DNA of 64,000 nucleotides from contig NZ_JABMJG010000006.1 in assembly GCF_013376045.1 (NCBI RefSeq), positions 310,001-374,000 on the forward strand. The letters run 5' to 3'. Made by a program: the position numbers and the translations under genes. Origin of the DNA: Variovorax sp. SG517. GTDB taxonomy: Bacteria; Pseudomonadota; Gammaproteobacteria; Burkholderiales; Burkholderiaceae_C. This document shows, in pieces, positions 45,118 to 53,835 of this stretch (the stretch's first letter is position 1; every line of letters begins with the position of its first letter). The notes below the pieces were generated by a model. The model worked only from the letters and a program-made list of their open reading frames with translations, did not search any database and was not told the origin of the DNA.

Positions 45118-46104
45118 ATGAATACCAAATCCGTCCGTCTTCCCGCCTGGCTGTCGCGCCCGGCTCCATCCTTCTTGCGCATGCTGTTGACCGCGCTCGT
45201 CGCTGCCGGCGCCTGCTGGGCTGCCCAGCAACTCTGGGACCACTATGAGCTGGCGCCTTGGACGCGCAACGGCCGGGTGCGGGCCGATGTGGTCCAGGTG
45301 GCTCCCGATGTTTCCGGTATGGTGGCCGTCGTGGCGGTGCGCGACAACCAGCCCGTCATGGCGGGCGAGTTGCTCTTCTCGATCGACGAAGCCCGCTTCA
45401 CGCTGGCGCTGCAGCAGGCCGAGGCTGCAGTCGCGGCGCAGCGCATCGTCATCGACAACCAGCGGGTCGCGCTGGCCCAGGCGCAGCGCGAGCGCCGCCG
45501 CAACGACGAACTGGAGGGCCTTGTCGCGCAGGAGGTGCGCGAGCAGTCGCGCCTGCGTGTCGAGCAGGCCAGGGGTGCGCTGCTGGCGGCTGAAACGGCC
45601 CTGCGCCAAGCGCAGGTGGCGCTCGATGTGGCGCGCCTGAACCTGCAACGCGCCGAAGTGCGCGCGCCGGCGGCGGGCCGTGTCACCAATCTCGATCTGC
45701 GCCAGGGCGCCTATGCGACCGCAGGCCACCCCGCACTGGCACTCGTGGCTGACGGCTCGATCTACGTCGAGGGCTACTTCGAGGAAAACAAGCTGTCGCG
45801 CATTCGGCTGGGCGACCGGGTGCGTGTGACCCCCATGGACGCGCCCTCGCTCGAAGGCGAGGTCGACAGCATTGCCGCCGGCATCGGCGACCGCGACCGC
45901 AGCACCGGTGCCAACCTGCTGTCCAGCGTGAGTCCCACATTCAACTGGGTGCGGCTCGCCCAGCGCGTTCCGGTGCGGGTGAAGCTCGACCCGCTGCCGG
46001 CCAATGCTCGCCTGATCGTCGGGCAGACTGTCTCCGTCGAGGTGATGGAGGCTCGGGAAGCTTCCACCGCCGCCGCGGCCCGCGTTCAGGAGCCGAGGTC
46101 ATGA
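45118..46104 (+). CDS. HlyD-family periplasmic adaptor of the efflux pump (AaeA-like)
   Basis: A 328-residue membrane-fusion protein. One N-terminal membrane anchor (about residues 20-40) is followed by 'WTRNGRVRADVVQVAPDVSGMV', a long coiled coil of alternating Ala/Arg/Gln-rich helices (about 95-185) and the beta-barrel segment 'GYFEENKLSRIRLGDRVRVT'. It bridges the FUSC protein to the outer-membrane channel. ATG at 45118 was preferred to an upstream TTG. It overlaps the next gene by ATGA. Confidence 0.9.
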   Translation: MNTKSVRLPAWLSRPAPSFLRMLLTALVAAGACWAAQQLWDHYELAPWTRNGRVRADVVQVAPDVSGMVAVVAVRDNQPVMAGELLFSIDEARFTLALQQAEAAVAAQRIVIDNQRVALAQAQRERRRNDELEGLVAQEVREQSRLRVEQARGALLAAETALRQAQVALDVARLNLQRAEVRAPAAGRVTNLDLRQGAYATAGHPALALVADGSIYVEGYFEENKLSRIRLGDRVRVTPMDAPSLEGEVDSIAAGIGDRDRSTGANLLSSVSPTFNWVRLAQRVPVRVKLDPLPANARLIVGQTVSVEVMEAREASTAAAARVQEPRS

Positions 46105-47555
46105 AGCCACCTCGCGTCCTTGCTCTTGCAACCGCCGCCGCATGTGTGATGCTGGCTGGCTGCGCCCATGGCCCCGTCGGCCCCGACTACGTCGCATCGG
46201 CCGCGCTCACCGCAGCGCAGTCCGCTTCGGCCGGCCCCTTCCTCTCCGGCGGCGCGGCCACATCGGATGCAACGATGCCCGCGCACTGGTGGCGCCTTTT
46301 CGACGACCCGCAGCTCGACGGCCTGATCGCCCGGGCCCTGGCGCACAACACCGATCTGCGGCAAGCCCTGGCCACCTTCGAGCGTGCCATGGCCCGCGAG
46401 GCCGAGGCGCACGGAAGCGAACAACCATCGATCACCCTCAATGGCGGTCCGAGCTTCGGTCATGTCTCGGGTTTGTCGGTGCTGCAAGCCGACCATGCGC
46501 CGCCGAGCCGGCTCAACTACAGCATGGGCATGGGCGTGTCCTACCAGCTGGACCTCTTCGGCCAGTTGCATCGCGCCATCGAAGCTGCCGAAGCGGATGC
46601 CGGCGCCGCGCGCGCCGCGGTGGACTTGGTGCGCGTGAGCGTTGCCGGCGGCACGGCGCAGGCATATGGCGCGGTGTGCGCCACCGGGCTGCAGTTGCGC
46701 GTGGCACAGGCATCCATGCGCCTGCAGGAGGACGCTCTCGGGCTGACGCGGCGGCTGCAGCGCGCGGGCAAGGCCGGAACCATGGACGCCGCGCGTGCGC
46801 GCGCCCAGCTCGAAACCCTGCGTGCCGCGATTCCCCCGTTGGAAGCCCGGCGCCAGCAGGCGCTGTACCGGCTCGCCGTGCTCACGGGTTCGCCGCCGCG
46901 CGACTTTCCCGAGGCCCTCAGCCATTGCGAGCAGCCTCCACGCGTGGCCGGGTTGCTGCCTGTGGGCGACGGCGCTGCGCTGCTTGCCCGGCGCCCCGAC
47001 GTGCGGCAGGCCGAACGAAGCCTGGCCTCCGCGACGGCGCGAATCGGTGTCGCGACGGGCGATCTCTATCCCAAGGTGACGCTGGGCCTCTCATCGGCGT
47101 CCGCCGGCTTTGTCGAACGGTTCGCCAACCGCGAGACCTTCAGCTACAGCGTGGGGCCGCTGATCAGCTGGTCTTTTCCCAACACGGGTGTCGCGCGAGC
47201 GCGCATCACCCAGGCCGAAGCAACGGCTCGCGGCGCAGTCGCGCGATTCGACGGAACCGTGCTGAATGCGCTGCGCGAAGCCGAAGCCGCGCTGGACACC
47301 TACGCCCGCGAACTCGATCGCCATGCGGCTCTTGCTGCCGCACGCGACCAGAGCCTGACCGTGGCCGATCAGGCGCGGGCGCTGCTGATCAACGGGAAGG
47401 TCGGCCAGCTCGATGCGCTGGACGCCCAACGCACCCTGGCCTCGCACGAAGCCGCGCTGGCTGAGTCGGACGCCCGGTTGGCAGAGTACCAAGTCGGCGT
47501 ATTCATGGCCTTGGGTGGCGGATGGGAGAGCGGCTCCGCTGCGCCGCACCAGTGA
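46101..47555 (+). CDS. NodT/OprM-type outer-membrane efflux lipoprotein
   Basis: A 484-residue RND-type outer-membrane factor. The lipobox 'LAGC' puts the acylated cysteine at C21. Two repeated helical hairpins (about residues 60-260 and 270-480) form the TolC-like tunnel, with 'ARRPDVRQAERSLASATARIGVA' typical of the second repeat. It completes the tripartite pump, so the operon is self-sufficient for export out of the cell. Confidence 0.9.
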   Translation: MKPPRVLALATAAACVMLAGCAHGPVGPDYVASAALTAAQSASAGPFLSGGAATSDATMPAHWWRLFDDPQLDGLIARALAHNTDLRQALATFERAMAREAEAHGSEQPSITLNGGPSFGHVSGLSVLQADHAPPSRLNYSMGMGVSYQLDLFGQLHRAIEAAEADAGAARAAVDLVRVSVAGGTAQAYGAVCATGLQLRVAQASMRLQEDALGLTRRLQRAGKAGTMDAARARAQLETLRAAIPPLEARRQQALYRLAVLTGSPPRDFPEALSHCEQPPRVAGLLPVGDGAALLARRPDVRQAERSLASATARIGVATGDLYPKVTLGLSSASAGFVERFANRETFSYSVGPLISWSFPNTGVARARITQAEATARGAVARFDGTVLNALREAEAALDTYARELDRHAALAAARDQSLTVADQARALLINGKVGQLDALDAQRTLASHEAALAESDARLAEYQVGVFMALGGGWESGSAAPHQ

Positions 47556-47608
47556 GGGCGAAGCGCAGTCGTCTGCAATGGGCCGCTTTGCAAGTGACGG
47601 GATGAAAG

Positions 47609-48544
47609 ATGGACGGATTCGAGCTTCTCAGGACCTTTGCGGAAGTGGCCTTCCAAGGCAGCTTCTCGCGCGCGGCCGGCAGGCTCGGTATCTCGAAGGC
47701 CAGCGTGAGCAAGCACGTTGCAGCACTGGAGTCCCGCTTCAATGTCCGCTTGCTCAACCGCTCGACGCGTTCAGTCTCCCTCACCGATGCAGGCCGCTTG
47801 CTGCAGGCGCGATGTGCGCCCCTGATGGAGATGATCGAGCAGACCACGAGCGAGCTGCAGGCACGTGGCTCGCACCCCAGCGGTCGCCTGCTGATCACCG
47901 CGCCCCACGGAATGGTCCAGACCGCGTTTCCGCGCCTGCTGGGAGATTTCCTCACCCGCTATCCCGACGTGCAGCTCGACCTGAAGCTGAGCAACCGCAT
48001 GATCGACCTGGTCGACGAAGGAGTCGACATCGCTTTGCGCTTCGGGCGGATCGGCGACGAGAACCTGATCGTACGGCGCCTGCGCCGGATGGGGCTCACA
48101 CTTTGCGCGACGCCGCGCTACTGGGCGCGGCGCGGCATCCCGCTACAGCCTGATGACATGCGAAAGCACGATGTCCTCGCATACTCCGTCACGCCAGGGC
48201 CTCCACAGATCGCATTCGAAGTGGACGGCCAGCCGTACAACGTGCCCATCCGGGGACGCATGGACGCCAACGATGCGAGTGCGTTGATCGGCGCAGCACT
48301 GGCGGACATCGGCGCGGTGTGCGTTCCCGACCTGCTTGCGCAGCCCTACGTGGAAGGCGCCCACCTGGTCCCGGTTCTCCAGGATTTCATGCCCAGCGAC
48401 ATCTGGCTCTATGCGGCCTATACACAGCGCCGCCAGAACAGCGCCGCGCTGCGTGCGCTGCTCGAGATGCTGGAACTTCGCATGCGGGACAGCGTGCCTT
48501 CCCCTGCGGCCTTGGCAGGCGCTGCAGCTGCGCCGCCTGCTTGA
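47609..48544 (+). CDS. LysR-family regulator
   Basis: A 311-residue LysR protein of the AaeR/DmlR-like type ('FQGSFSRAAGRLGISKASVSKHVAALE' in the winged helix, 'STRSVSLTDAG' after it). It follows the efflux operon on the same strand with a 53-bp gap, so it may be co-transcribed and regulate the pump. The C-terminal tail is rich in Ala and Pro and may be disordered. Confidence 0.87.
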   Translation: MDGFELLRTFAEVAFQGSFSRAAGRLGISKASVSKHVAALESRFNVRLLNRSTRSVSLTDAGRLLQARCAPLMEMIEQTTSELQARGSHPSGRLLITAPHGMVQTAFPRLLGDFLTRYPDVQLDLKLSNRMIDLVDEGVDIALRFGRIGDENLIVRRLRRMGLTLCATPRYWARRGIPLQPDDMRKHDVLAYSVTPGPPQIAFEVDGQPYNVPIRGRMDANDASALIGAALADIGAVCVPDLLAQPYVEGAHLVPVLQDFMPSDIWLYAAYTQRRQNSAALRALLEMLELRMRDSVPSPAALAGAAAAPPA

Positions 48545-48571
48545 GGGTAGACCAAAGCTTCCCCCATTCGA

Positions 48572-48586
48572 GCCCCGACCCGGGGC
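48572..48586. terminator. Possible hairpin between convergent LysR genes
   Basis: GCCCCG-ACC-CGGGGC forms a perfect six-pair stem with a three-base loop in the 150-bp gap between two convergent genes. No T-run follows on either strand, so an intrinsic terminator is only a possibility. Confidence 0.25.
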
Positions 48587-48694
48587 GTTCGGCCGAGGAG
48601 GATGCTGCAGGGCGCATGGAGGCCGCTGCCGGGCGGACCGATGCCACGACGAGAGAGCCCATCGTCGGCGCGGCTTTTCGCGACTGCCGCTGGC

Positions 48695-49585
48695 TCAGCG
48701 CCTTGCCCTGCGCAGCTTGTGGATCAGGAACGCCTCCAGCAGCTCGACCGCCTTGCGCCCCGGACCCGGAGTGGCCGCCAGCCACACTTCGCATTCGGGC
48801 ATCCCGGGCATGCCCTCGCGCGCACCCAGCACCTTGAGCCGCTGCGAGATCGTGGCCTCCCGGAAGACGCCGATCGCGATCCCCGCGCGCACGGCGGCCT
48901 CCAGCCCCGTGACCGTCGTGCTCGTGTAGGCGATGCGCCATGGAATGCCCGCCTGGTCGAGCGCGTGCGTAGCCCAGTCGCGCAGCATCGCTCCCTCGGG
49001 GTTCAGCGCCAGCGGCAGCGGGCGCTGCAGGTGCGTGGTGGAACCCGCGGTCGAAGCCCACACCACGCGCGACTTCGAAAGCCGAAGGCCTTCGCCCGAA
49101 CCCACCGGTCCGATGCCGATCACGAGGTCGTAGCGTGCGCCGAGTTCCCTGTGCATCAGCGCCGACACGCCGTGCTGCAACTCGACGTGGATGCGCGGAT
49201 GGAGCTTGCAGAACTCCGCGATGAGCGCAGGCAGCACGCGCGTGGCGTAGTGTTCGATGGCGCCGATGCGGATGCTGCCCGAGACCTCCTGCGCGTCGAT
49301 GTCATGAAAGAGCTGATCGTTCAGGCTCAGCATCTGGCGCGCGAGCGGCAGCAGCTGCTGGCCCTCCAGCGTCGCAGCGAGCTTGCGCGTGCCGCGCTCC
49401 ACGAGCTGCACGCCCAGCTGCTCTTCGAGCCGCTTGAGCTGCATGCTCACCGCCGACTGCGTGCGCGACAGCGCCTTGGCCGCCGTGGTGAAGCTGCCCA
49501 CGCGCAGCACGGTGTCGAGCACGCGCAGCAGATCGATGTCGACGGTATGGCTGCGCGGAGCGCGAGGCGGGGTGGATGCGGGCAC
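48695..49585 (-). CDS. LysR-family regulator of the divergent catabolic operon
   Basis: A 296-residue LysR protein ('VGSFTTAAKALSRTQSAVSMQLKRLE' winged helix, then the sensor domain). I place the start at the GTG 49585, which has GGGAG four bases upstream and gives a family-like N-terminus. An ATG at 49630 would put a perfect 19-bp palindrome inside the coding region. The gene is divergent from the Bug-led operon at 49698, the usual arrangement for a LysR activator and its target. Confidence 0.85.
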   Translation of the reverse strand: MPASTPPRAPRSHTVDIDLLRVLDTVLRVGSFTTAAKALSRTQSAVSMQLKRLEEQLGVQLVERGTRKLAATLEGQQLLPLARQMLSLNDQLFHDIDAQEVSGSIRIGAIEHYATRVLPALIAEFCKLHPRIHVELQHGVSALMHRELGARYDLVIGIGPVGSGEGLRLSKSRVVWASTAGSTTHLQRPLPLALNPEGAMLRDWATHALDQAGIPWRIAYTSTTVTGLEAAVRAGIAIGVFREATISQRLKVLGAREGMPGMPECEVWLAATPGPGRKAVELLEAFLIHKLRRARR

Positions 49586-49601
49586 AGGACTCCCGGGCAA
49601 G

Positions 49602-49620
49602 GCATCACGAAACGTGATGC
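49602..49620. promoter_or_regulatory. LysR-type operator (perfect palindrome)
   Basis: GCATCACG-AAA-CGTGATGC is an exact 8+8 inverted repeat. Its centre TCACGAAACGTGA fits the T-N11-A consensus of LysR boxes. A further half-site ATCACG follows at 49636-49641, 34 bp beyond the start of the palindrome. This recognition-site plus half-site arrangement lies between the LysR gene and the catabolic operon and probably controls both. Confidence 0.7.
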
Positions 49621-49697
49621 GAGGGATCATAAAGTATCACGTCGCACGCTGCATGACGGGCCAAGAATGCGTTCAACAACAAGTGACGGAGACAGCC

Positions 49698-50711
49698 ATG
49701 CACACCGATTCCGACTTTTTCTCGCGCCGGCGCCGCCTGCTGTGCGGCACGCTCGCCGCCTCGGTCCTACCGGCCTCGCTCGTGCCTGCAGCCGCGAGCG
49801 CAGCGGCGGGCACCTGGCCGCAAAAGCCGCTGCGCCTGATCGTCGGTTTTCCGCCGGGCTCGTCGCCGGACATGCTGGCGCGCGCCGTGGCCGAACCGCT
49901 CGGCCAGGCGCTGGGGCAGCCGGTCATCGTCGACAACAAGGTCGGCGCCGCGGGCAGCATCGGCGTGGCGTCCGTGGCGCGGGCCACCGATGGCTACACC
50001 ATCGGCCTCACGGGCAACGGTCCGCTGACCACGGCCAAGGCGCTCACGCCTTCCACACCCTACGACGTGGCGCGCGACCTGCGCCCCATCTCGCTCGTGG
50101 CCACCAGTCCCTTCGTGCTGGCCGGAAGCATGGCGATGCCGGCCACCGACCTGCGCGGCTTCCTCGATTTCGCCAAGGCGCAGGGCGACAAGCTCAGCTA
50201 CGGCTCCATCGGGCCGGGCTCGGGCTCGCACCTCGCGATGGAGCTGCTGAAGACGCACACGGGCATCCGCGCCGTGCACGTGCCGTTCCCCGGCTTTCCG
50301 CAGGTGGCGACGGCGCTGATGGGCAAGCAGATCGATCTCTCGTTCATGATTCCGTCGATCGCCGTACCGCAGGCAAAGAATGGGCGGCTGCGCCTGTATG
50401 GCGTCAGCACGGCCGCGGCGTTCCCCGGCTCGGGCGACGTGCCGCCGATCCAGTCGGCGCTCGACAGGCAAGGCTTCGACGTCGCCTCGTGGAACGCGGT
50501 CTTCGGTCCGGTGAACCTGCCCGCACCTTTGGCCGAGCGGCTCTCGCAGGAGATCGCGCGCATCCTGCAGACGAACGAGGTGAAGCAGCGCCTGCTCGAA
50601 CAGGGCTGGCTCGCGGCCGGCAGCGCGCCGGGCGTCCTCGCGCACAAGATCGCCGAGGACACCGCGATGTGGGGCGGCGTGATCCGCCTGACCGGCGCGC
50701 GCGCCGAATAG
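49698..50711 (+). CDS. Bug family (TctC-type) periplasmic substrate-binding protein
   Basis: A 337-residue Bug protein. The N-terminus 'SRRRRLLCGTLAASVLPASL' looks like a twin-arginine (Tat) signal, and the mature part opens with the family motif 'PLRLIVGFPPGSSPDMLARAVA'. It heads the LysR-regulated operon and probably captures the substrate for import by a tripartite tricarboxylate transporter encoded elsewhere. GGAG precedes the ATG at 49698. Confidence 0.88.
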   Translation: MHTDSDFFSRRRRLLCGTLAASVLPASLVPAAASAAAGTWPQKPLRLIVGFPPGSSPDMLARAVAEPLGQALGQPVIVDNKVGAAGSIGVASVARATDGYTIGLTGNGPLTTAKALTPSTPYDVARDLRPISLVATSPFVLAGSMAMPATDLRGFLDFAKAQGDKLSYGSIGPGSGSHLAMELLKTHTGIRAVHVPFPGFPQVATALMGKQIDLSFMIPSIAVPQAKNGRLRLYGVSTAAAFPGSGDVPPIQSALDRQGFDVASWNAVFGPVNLPAPLAERLSQEIARILQTNEVKQRLLEQGWLAAGSAPGVLAHKIAEDTAMWGGVIRLTGARAE

Positions 50712-50721
50712 GAGGCGTGCG

Positions 50722-51540
50722 ATGCAACGCAGGCAGGTCTTCACCGCCGGCCTTGCCGGCGCCGCCGCTGCGCTCGTGCCGCCTGTGCGGGCGGCCGAGA
50801 TTGCGGCCGATCCAGCGTCCAGGCCGGCCTTCGTGCTTGTGCACGGTGCCTGGCATGGCGGCTGGAGCTGGTCGCGCGTGGCGGCACGGCTGCGCGCGGC
50901 GGGACACGCGGTGCATACCCCCACGCTCACGGGTCTCGGCGAGCGGCGGCATCTGCTGTCGCCGCAGGTCAACCTCGACACGCACATCGCCGACGTCGTC
51001 AATCTGCTCGAGTGCGAGGAGCTGCAGAACGTCGTGCTCGTGGGCCACAGCTATGGGGGAATCGTGATCTCGGGCGCGGCGGACCGCGCCCGCGACCGAC
51101 TGCGCCAACTCGTGTTCCTGGATGCCCTGCTGCTCGATTCCGGCAAGAGCCTGTTCTCGGACTTCCCCGAGGCCGTGGTGCAGCAGCGCCTGAAGACGAT
51201 CCGCGAAACCGGTGCAGGCGTGGGCGCCGCTCCTGCGTTGCCGCCTTCCGCCTTCGGTGTGAAAGACGCCGCCGATGCGGCCTGGGTGCAGCGACGCATG
51301 ACGCCGCAGCCCGTGGGCACCTACCTGCAGCCGCTGCAGCTGAGGGCGCCATTGGGCAACGGCCTGCCGAAGACCTACATCGAATGCACCACCGAGCCGA
51401 TCGCGACGCTGGAGCCCACCAAGGCGCGCGTGCGTGCGGACGCGGGGTGGCGCACACGCACCCTTGCCACGGGCCACGACGCGATGGTCATTGCGCCGGG
51501 CCCGCTGAGCGACATGCTGCTGAGCGAGATCGCTGTCTGA
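50722..51540 (+). CDS. Exported alpha/beta hydrolase (esterase)
   Basis: A 272-residue alpha/beta hydrolase with an N-terminal Tat-like signal ('RRQVFTAGLAGAAAALVP'). The nucleophile is S110 in 'GHSYGG', the oxyanion segment is 'VHGAWHGGWSW', and the catalytic His is in 'ATGHDAM'. It resembles plant-type methylesterases and salicylate-ester hydrolases. Its position 10 bp after the Bug gene suggests it splits an ester in the periplasm and the acid is then taken up. Substrate not known. Confidence 0.85.
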   Translation: MQRRQVFTAGLAGAAAALVPPVRAAEIAADPASRPAFVLVHGAWHGGWSWSRVAARLRAAGHAVHTPTLTGLGERRHLLSPQVNLDTHIADVVNLLECEELQNVVLVGHSYGGIVISGAADRARDRLRQLVFLDALLLDSGKSLFSDFPEAVVQQRLKTIRETGAGVGAAPALPPSAFGVKDAADAAWVQRRMTPQPVGTYLQPLQLRAPLGNGLPKTYIECTTEPIATLEPTKARVRADAGWRTRTLATGHDAMVIAPGPLSDMLLSEIAV

Positions 51541-51592
51541 TCCCCTTCATCCATTCATTCACTTCCACATTCCTTCTTCTCGAAAGCCCGCG

Positions 51593-53020
51593 ATGGGAAC
51601 CCTCACCTCCGAAGAACGCTATTTCTTTCGCTCCGACGTCAATGCTCGCCAGAGCCAGCGCCGGCAGCGCGTACCCGGCGGCCATGTCAGTGAGCCCGCG
51701 CGTGACGTGCCCGTGCACACGGAGTGCGACGTGCTCGTCCTGGGCGGCGGGCCGTCGGGGGTGGCCGCTGCCGTGGCGGCCGCGCGCAACGGTGCGCGCG
51801 TGGTGCTGCTGGAGCGCTACAACCACCTGGGCGGCCTCTCGACGGGCGGCCTCGTGATCTGGATCGACCGCATGAGCGACTGGCAGGGCCAGCATGTCAT
51901 CCAGGGGCTCGCCGCGGAGTTCATGGCGCGCATGGGTGCCGAGGCCGTGGCCGGCCCGCCGCGCGACGAATGGGGCTCGCAGGACCCCGACGCCGCCGCG
52001 TATTGGGGCCTGCGCACGGCCGCCTTCCATGGCGTGGTCACGCATTCGCCGACCATCGACCCCGAGATGCTCAAGGGCGTGTACCACCAGATGGTCCGCG
52101 AGGCGGGCGTCGACCTGATCCTGCATGCCTGGATGGCCGCGCCGATCCAGGAGACGGGCCGCGTGAAGGGCGCGATCTTCGAGAGCAAGCAGGGCCGTCG
52201 CGCGATCCTGGCGAACGTGGTGGTGGATACCACCGGCGAGGGGGATCTCTACGCGGCGGCGGGCGCGGCCTTCGAATCAGACATCGACGCGCACGACATC
52301 CACCATTGCATCAATACCTCATGGCTGTTCGCAGGGGTGGATATGCAGCGCTGGCTCGACTTCAGGGCAGGCGAACCGGAGGCCTTCTCGGCCTTCATGG
52401 CGCGCGGGCGCGAAGCGCTGGGCAGCTTCGAGAAGCCGATCGTCTCGTGGCGCCCCGACGTCGCCACCTTCCTCGGGCCGCGCAAGGCAGGCTACAGCGC
52501 GCTCGACGTGGACGAGATGACGCAGGTCGAATGGGAGTCGCGCCAGAGCATGAACGAGCACCTGGCTTTCTATAGGGCGCATGCCCCGGGCTTCGAGAAG
52601 GCGTGGGTCATGCTGATGGCGCCGCAGATCGGCACCCGCCATGGCCGGCGCCTGGTGGGTGTGAAGCGCGTGCTGCGCAGCGCGTGGGATGCCGGCGCGG
52701 TGGAGCCCGACGAGATCGGCATCAGCCCGAGCCCGTCGCCGCGCTTTCCATCGATCTCCGTGCCCTACGGCGCGCTGGTACCCGCGTCGCTCGACGGTGT
52801 GCTTGCGGCCGGCAAGCACATCGCCTGCGACACCAACTCCCATGGCTTCCTGCGCGAGATCCCTCAGTGCTGGCTCACGGGCCAGGCGGCCGGCACGGCG
52901 GCGGCGCTGGCGGCCGATAGCGGCGTGCTGCCGCGCGACGTGGATGTGACGCGGCTGCAGTCCCTGCTGCGCGCACAGGGCGTGCCGCTGCGCGAGGCCA
53001 GCGTGCCGGTGACAGCATGA
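51593..53020 (+). CDS. FAD-dependent oxidoreductase (FAD_oxidored family)
   Basis: A 475-residue flavoprotein with the Rossmann motif 'CDVLVLGGGPSGVAAAVAAARNG' beginning near residue 45, 'GGLSTGGLVIWID' shortly after, 'VVDTTGEGDLYAAAG' in the middle and the FAD-contact 'CDTNSHGFLREIPQCWLTGQAAG' near the end, in the style of PF12831 proteins. These oxidise or reduce varied small molecules. No signal peptide is present. Its stop overlaps the next gene's start. The reaction is not recognisable from sequence. Confidence 0.83.
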   Translation: MGTLTSEERYFFRSDVNARQSQRRQRVPGGHVSEPARDVPVHTECDVLVLGGGPSGVAAAVAAARNGARVVLLERYNHLGGLSTGGLVIWIDRMSDWQGQHVIQGLAAEFMARMGAEAVAGPPRDEWGSQDPDAAAYWGLRTAAFHGVVTHSPTIDPEMLKGVYHQMVREAGVDLILHAWMAAPIQETGRVKGAIFESKQGRRAILANVVVDTTGEGDLYAAAGAAFESDIDAHDIHHCINTSWLFAGVDMQRWLDFRAGEPEAFSAFMARGREALGSFEKPIVSWRPDVATFLGPRKAGYSALDVDEMTQVEWESRQSMNEHLAFYRAHAPGFEKAWVMLMAPQIGTRHGRRLVGVKRVLRSAWDAGAVEPDEIGISPSPSPRFPSISVPYGALVPASLDGVLAAGKHIACDTNSHGFLREIPQCWLTGQAAGTAAALAADSGVLPRDVDVTRLQSLLRAQGVPLREASVPVTA

Positions 53021-53835
53021 AGTTCCGTCTCTCGCTCGCGCACCTGGGCATGCTCGATGCGTCTCCGCCGCTGCTGGTCGAGGCCGCGCATGCGGCGGGC
53101 TTGCGCGGGGTCGGCATCCGCCTTCAGCCCGCGCGACCCGGCGAGGCGCCGTTCCCGATGGAGGAGGGCGGGCCGATGCTGCGCGAGACGCTCGCACGCG
53201 TGCGCGACCTGGGCATGACGGTGCACGACATCGAGATCGTGCGGATCAGGCCGGACTTCGACGTGCAGGCGCTGTCGGGCGTGCTCGCCTCGGCCCAGCG
53301 GCTGGGCGCGCGCAGGCTCATGGTCAACGTGGACGATCCGGACCTGGTTCGCGCGGCGGACAACATCGGGGCATTGGCCGCCCGCGCCCAGTCGCACGGC
53401 CTCATGCTGGGCCTCGAGTTCATGATCTACACGGCGGCACGCTCGCTGCGCATCGCGCGTGAGCTCGCCGTCGCCTCGGGCTTCCCTGCGGTTCGCGTGC
53501 TCGTCGACGCGCTGCATTTTTTTCGCGCGGGCGGCGTGCCCGACGAGATGTCCGGCCCGTACATCGATCGCGATTTCATGCAGGTCAACGATGCGCTCGC
53601 GCGCCGCCACCCCGGCCTGTCGCCCGCCGAGGAAGGCCGTGCGCACCGCCTGTTCCCTGGGGAGGGCGAGCTGCCCGTGCACCGCCTGCTGGCGCACTTG
53701 AACGACGACGCCATCCTCTCGATCGAGGCGCCGAGCGCCATCCGCATGGCCACGCTGGACGTGCATGCGCGCGCGGCGGCGGCGTGCCGTGCCACCCGGG
53801 ATTTCTTGCAAGGACATGGCCATGACCACGAATGA
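53017..53835 (+). CDS. Sugar-phosphate-isomerase-like TIM-barrel protein
   Basis: A 272-residue AP-endonuclease-2-type TIM barrel. Probable metal-site residues appear in 'LGLEFMIY', 'VLVDALHFFRAG' and 'LSIEAPSA'. The fold covers sugar epimerases, inosose dehydratases and 3-dehydroshikimate dehydratases. Beside an AroE paralogue, a dehydratase or isomerase of a cyclic polyol or oxo-acid is conceivable. It overlaps the FAD oxidoreductase by ATGA and the next gene by 14 bases. Confidence 0.82.
   Translation: MKFRLSLAHLGMLDASPPLLVEAAHAAGLRGVGIRLQPARPGEAPFPMEEGGPMLRETLARVRDLGMTVHDIEIVRIRPDFDVQALSGVLASAQRLGARRLMVNVDDPDLVRAADNIGALAARAQSHGLMLGLEFMIYTAARSLRIARELAVASGFPAVRVLVDALHFFRAGGVPDEMSGPYIDRDFMQVNDALARRHPGLSPAEEGRAHRLFPGEGELPVHRLLAHLNDDAILSIEAPSAIRMATLDVHARAAAACRATRDFLQGHGHDHE

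Noticed and set aside
42776..45169. Long minus-strand open frame opposite the FUSC pump gene
   Set aside because: Its His/Arg/Gln-rich translation has no family features, while the plus strand encodes a clear membrane protein.
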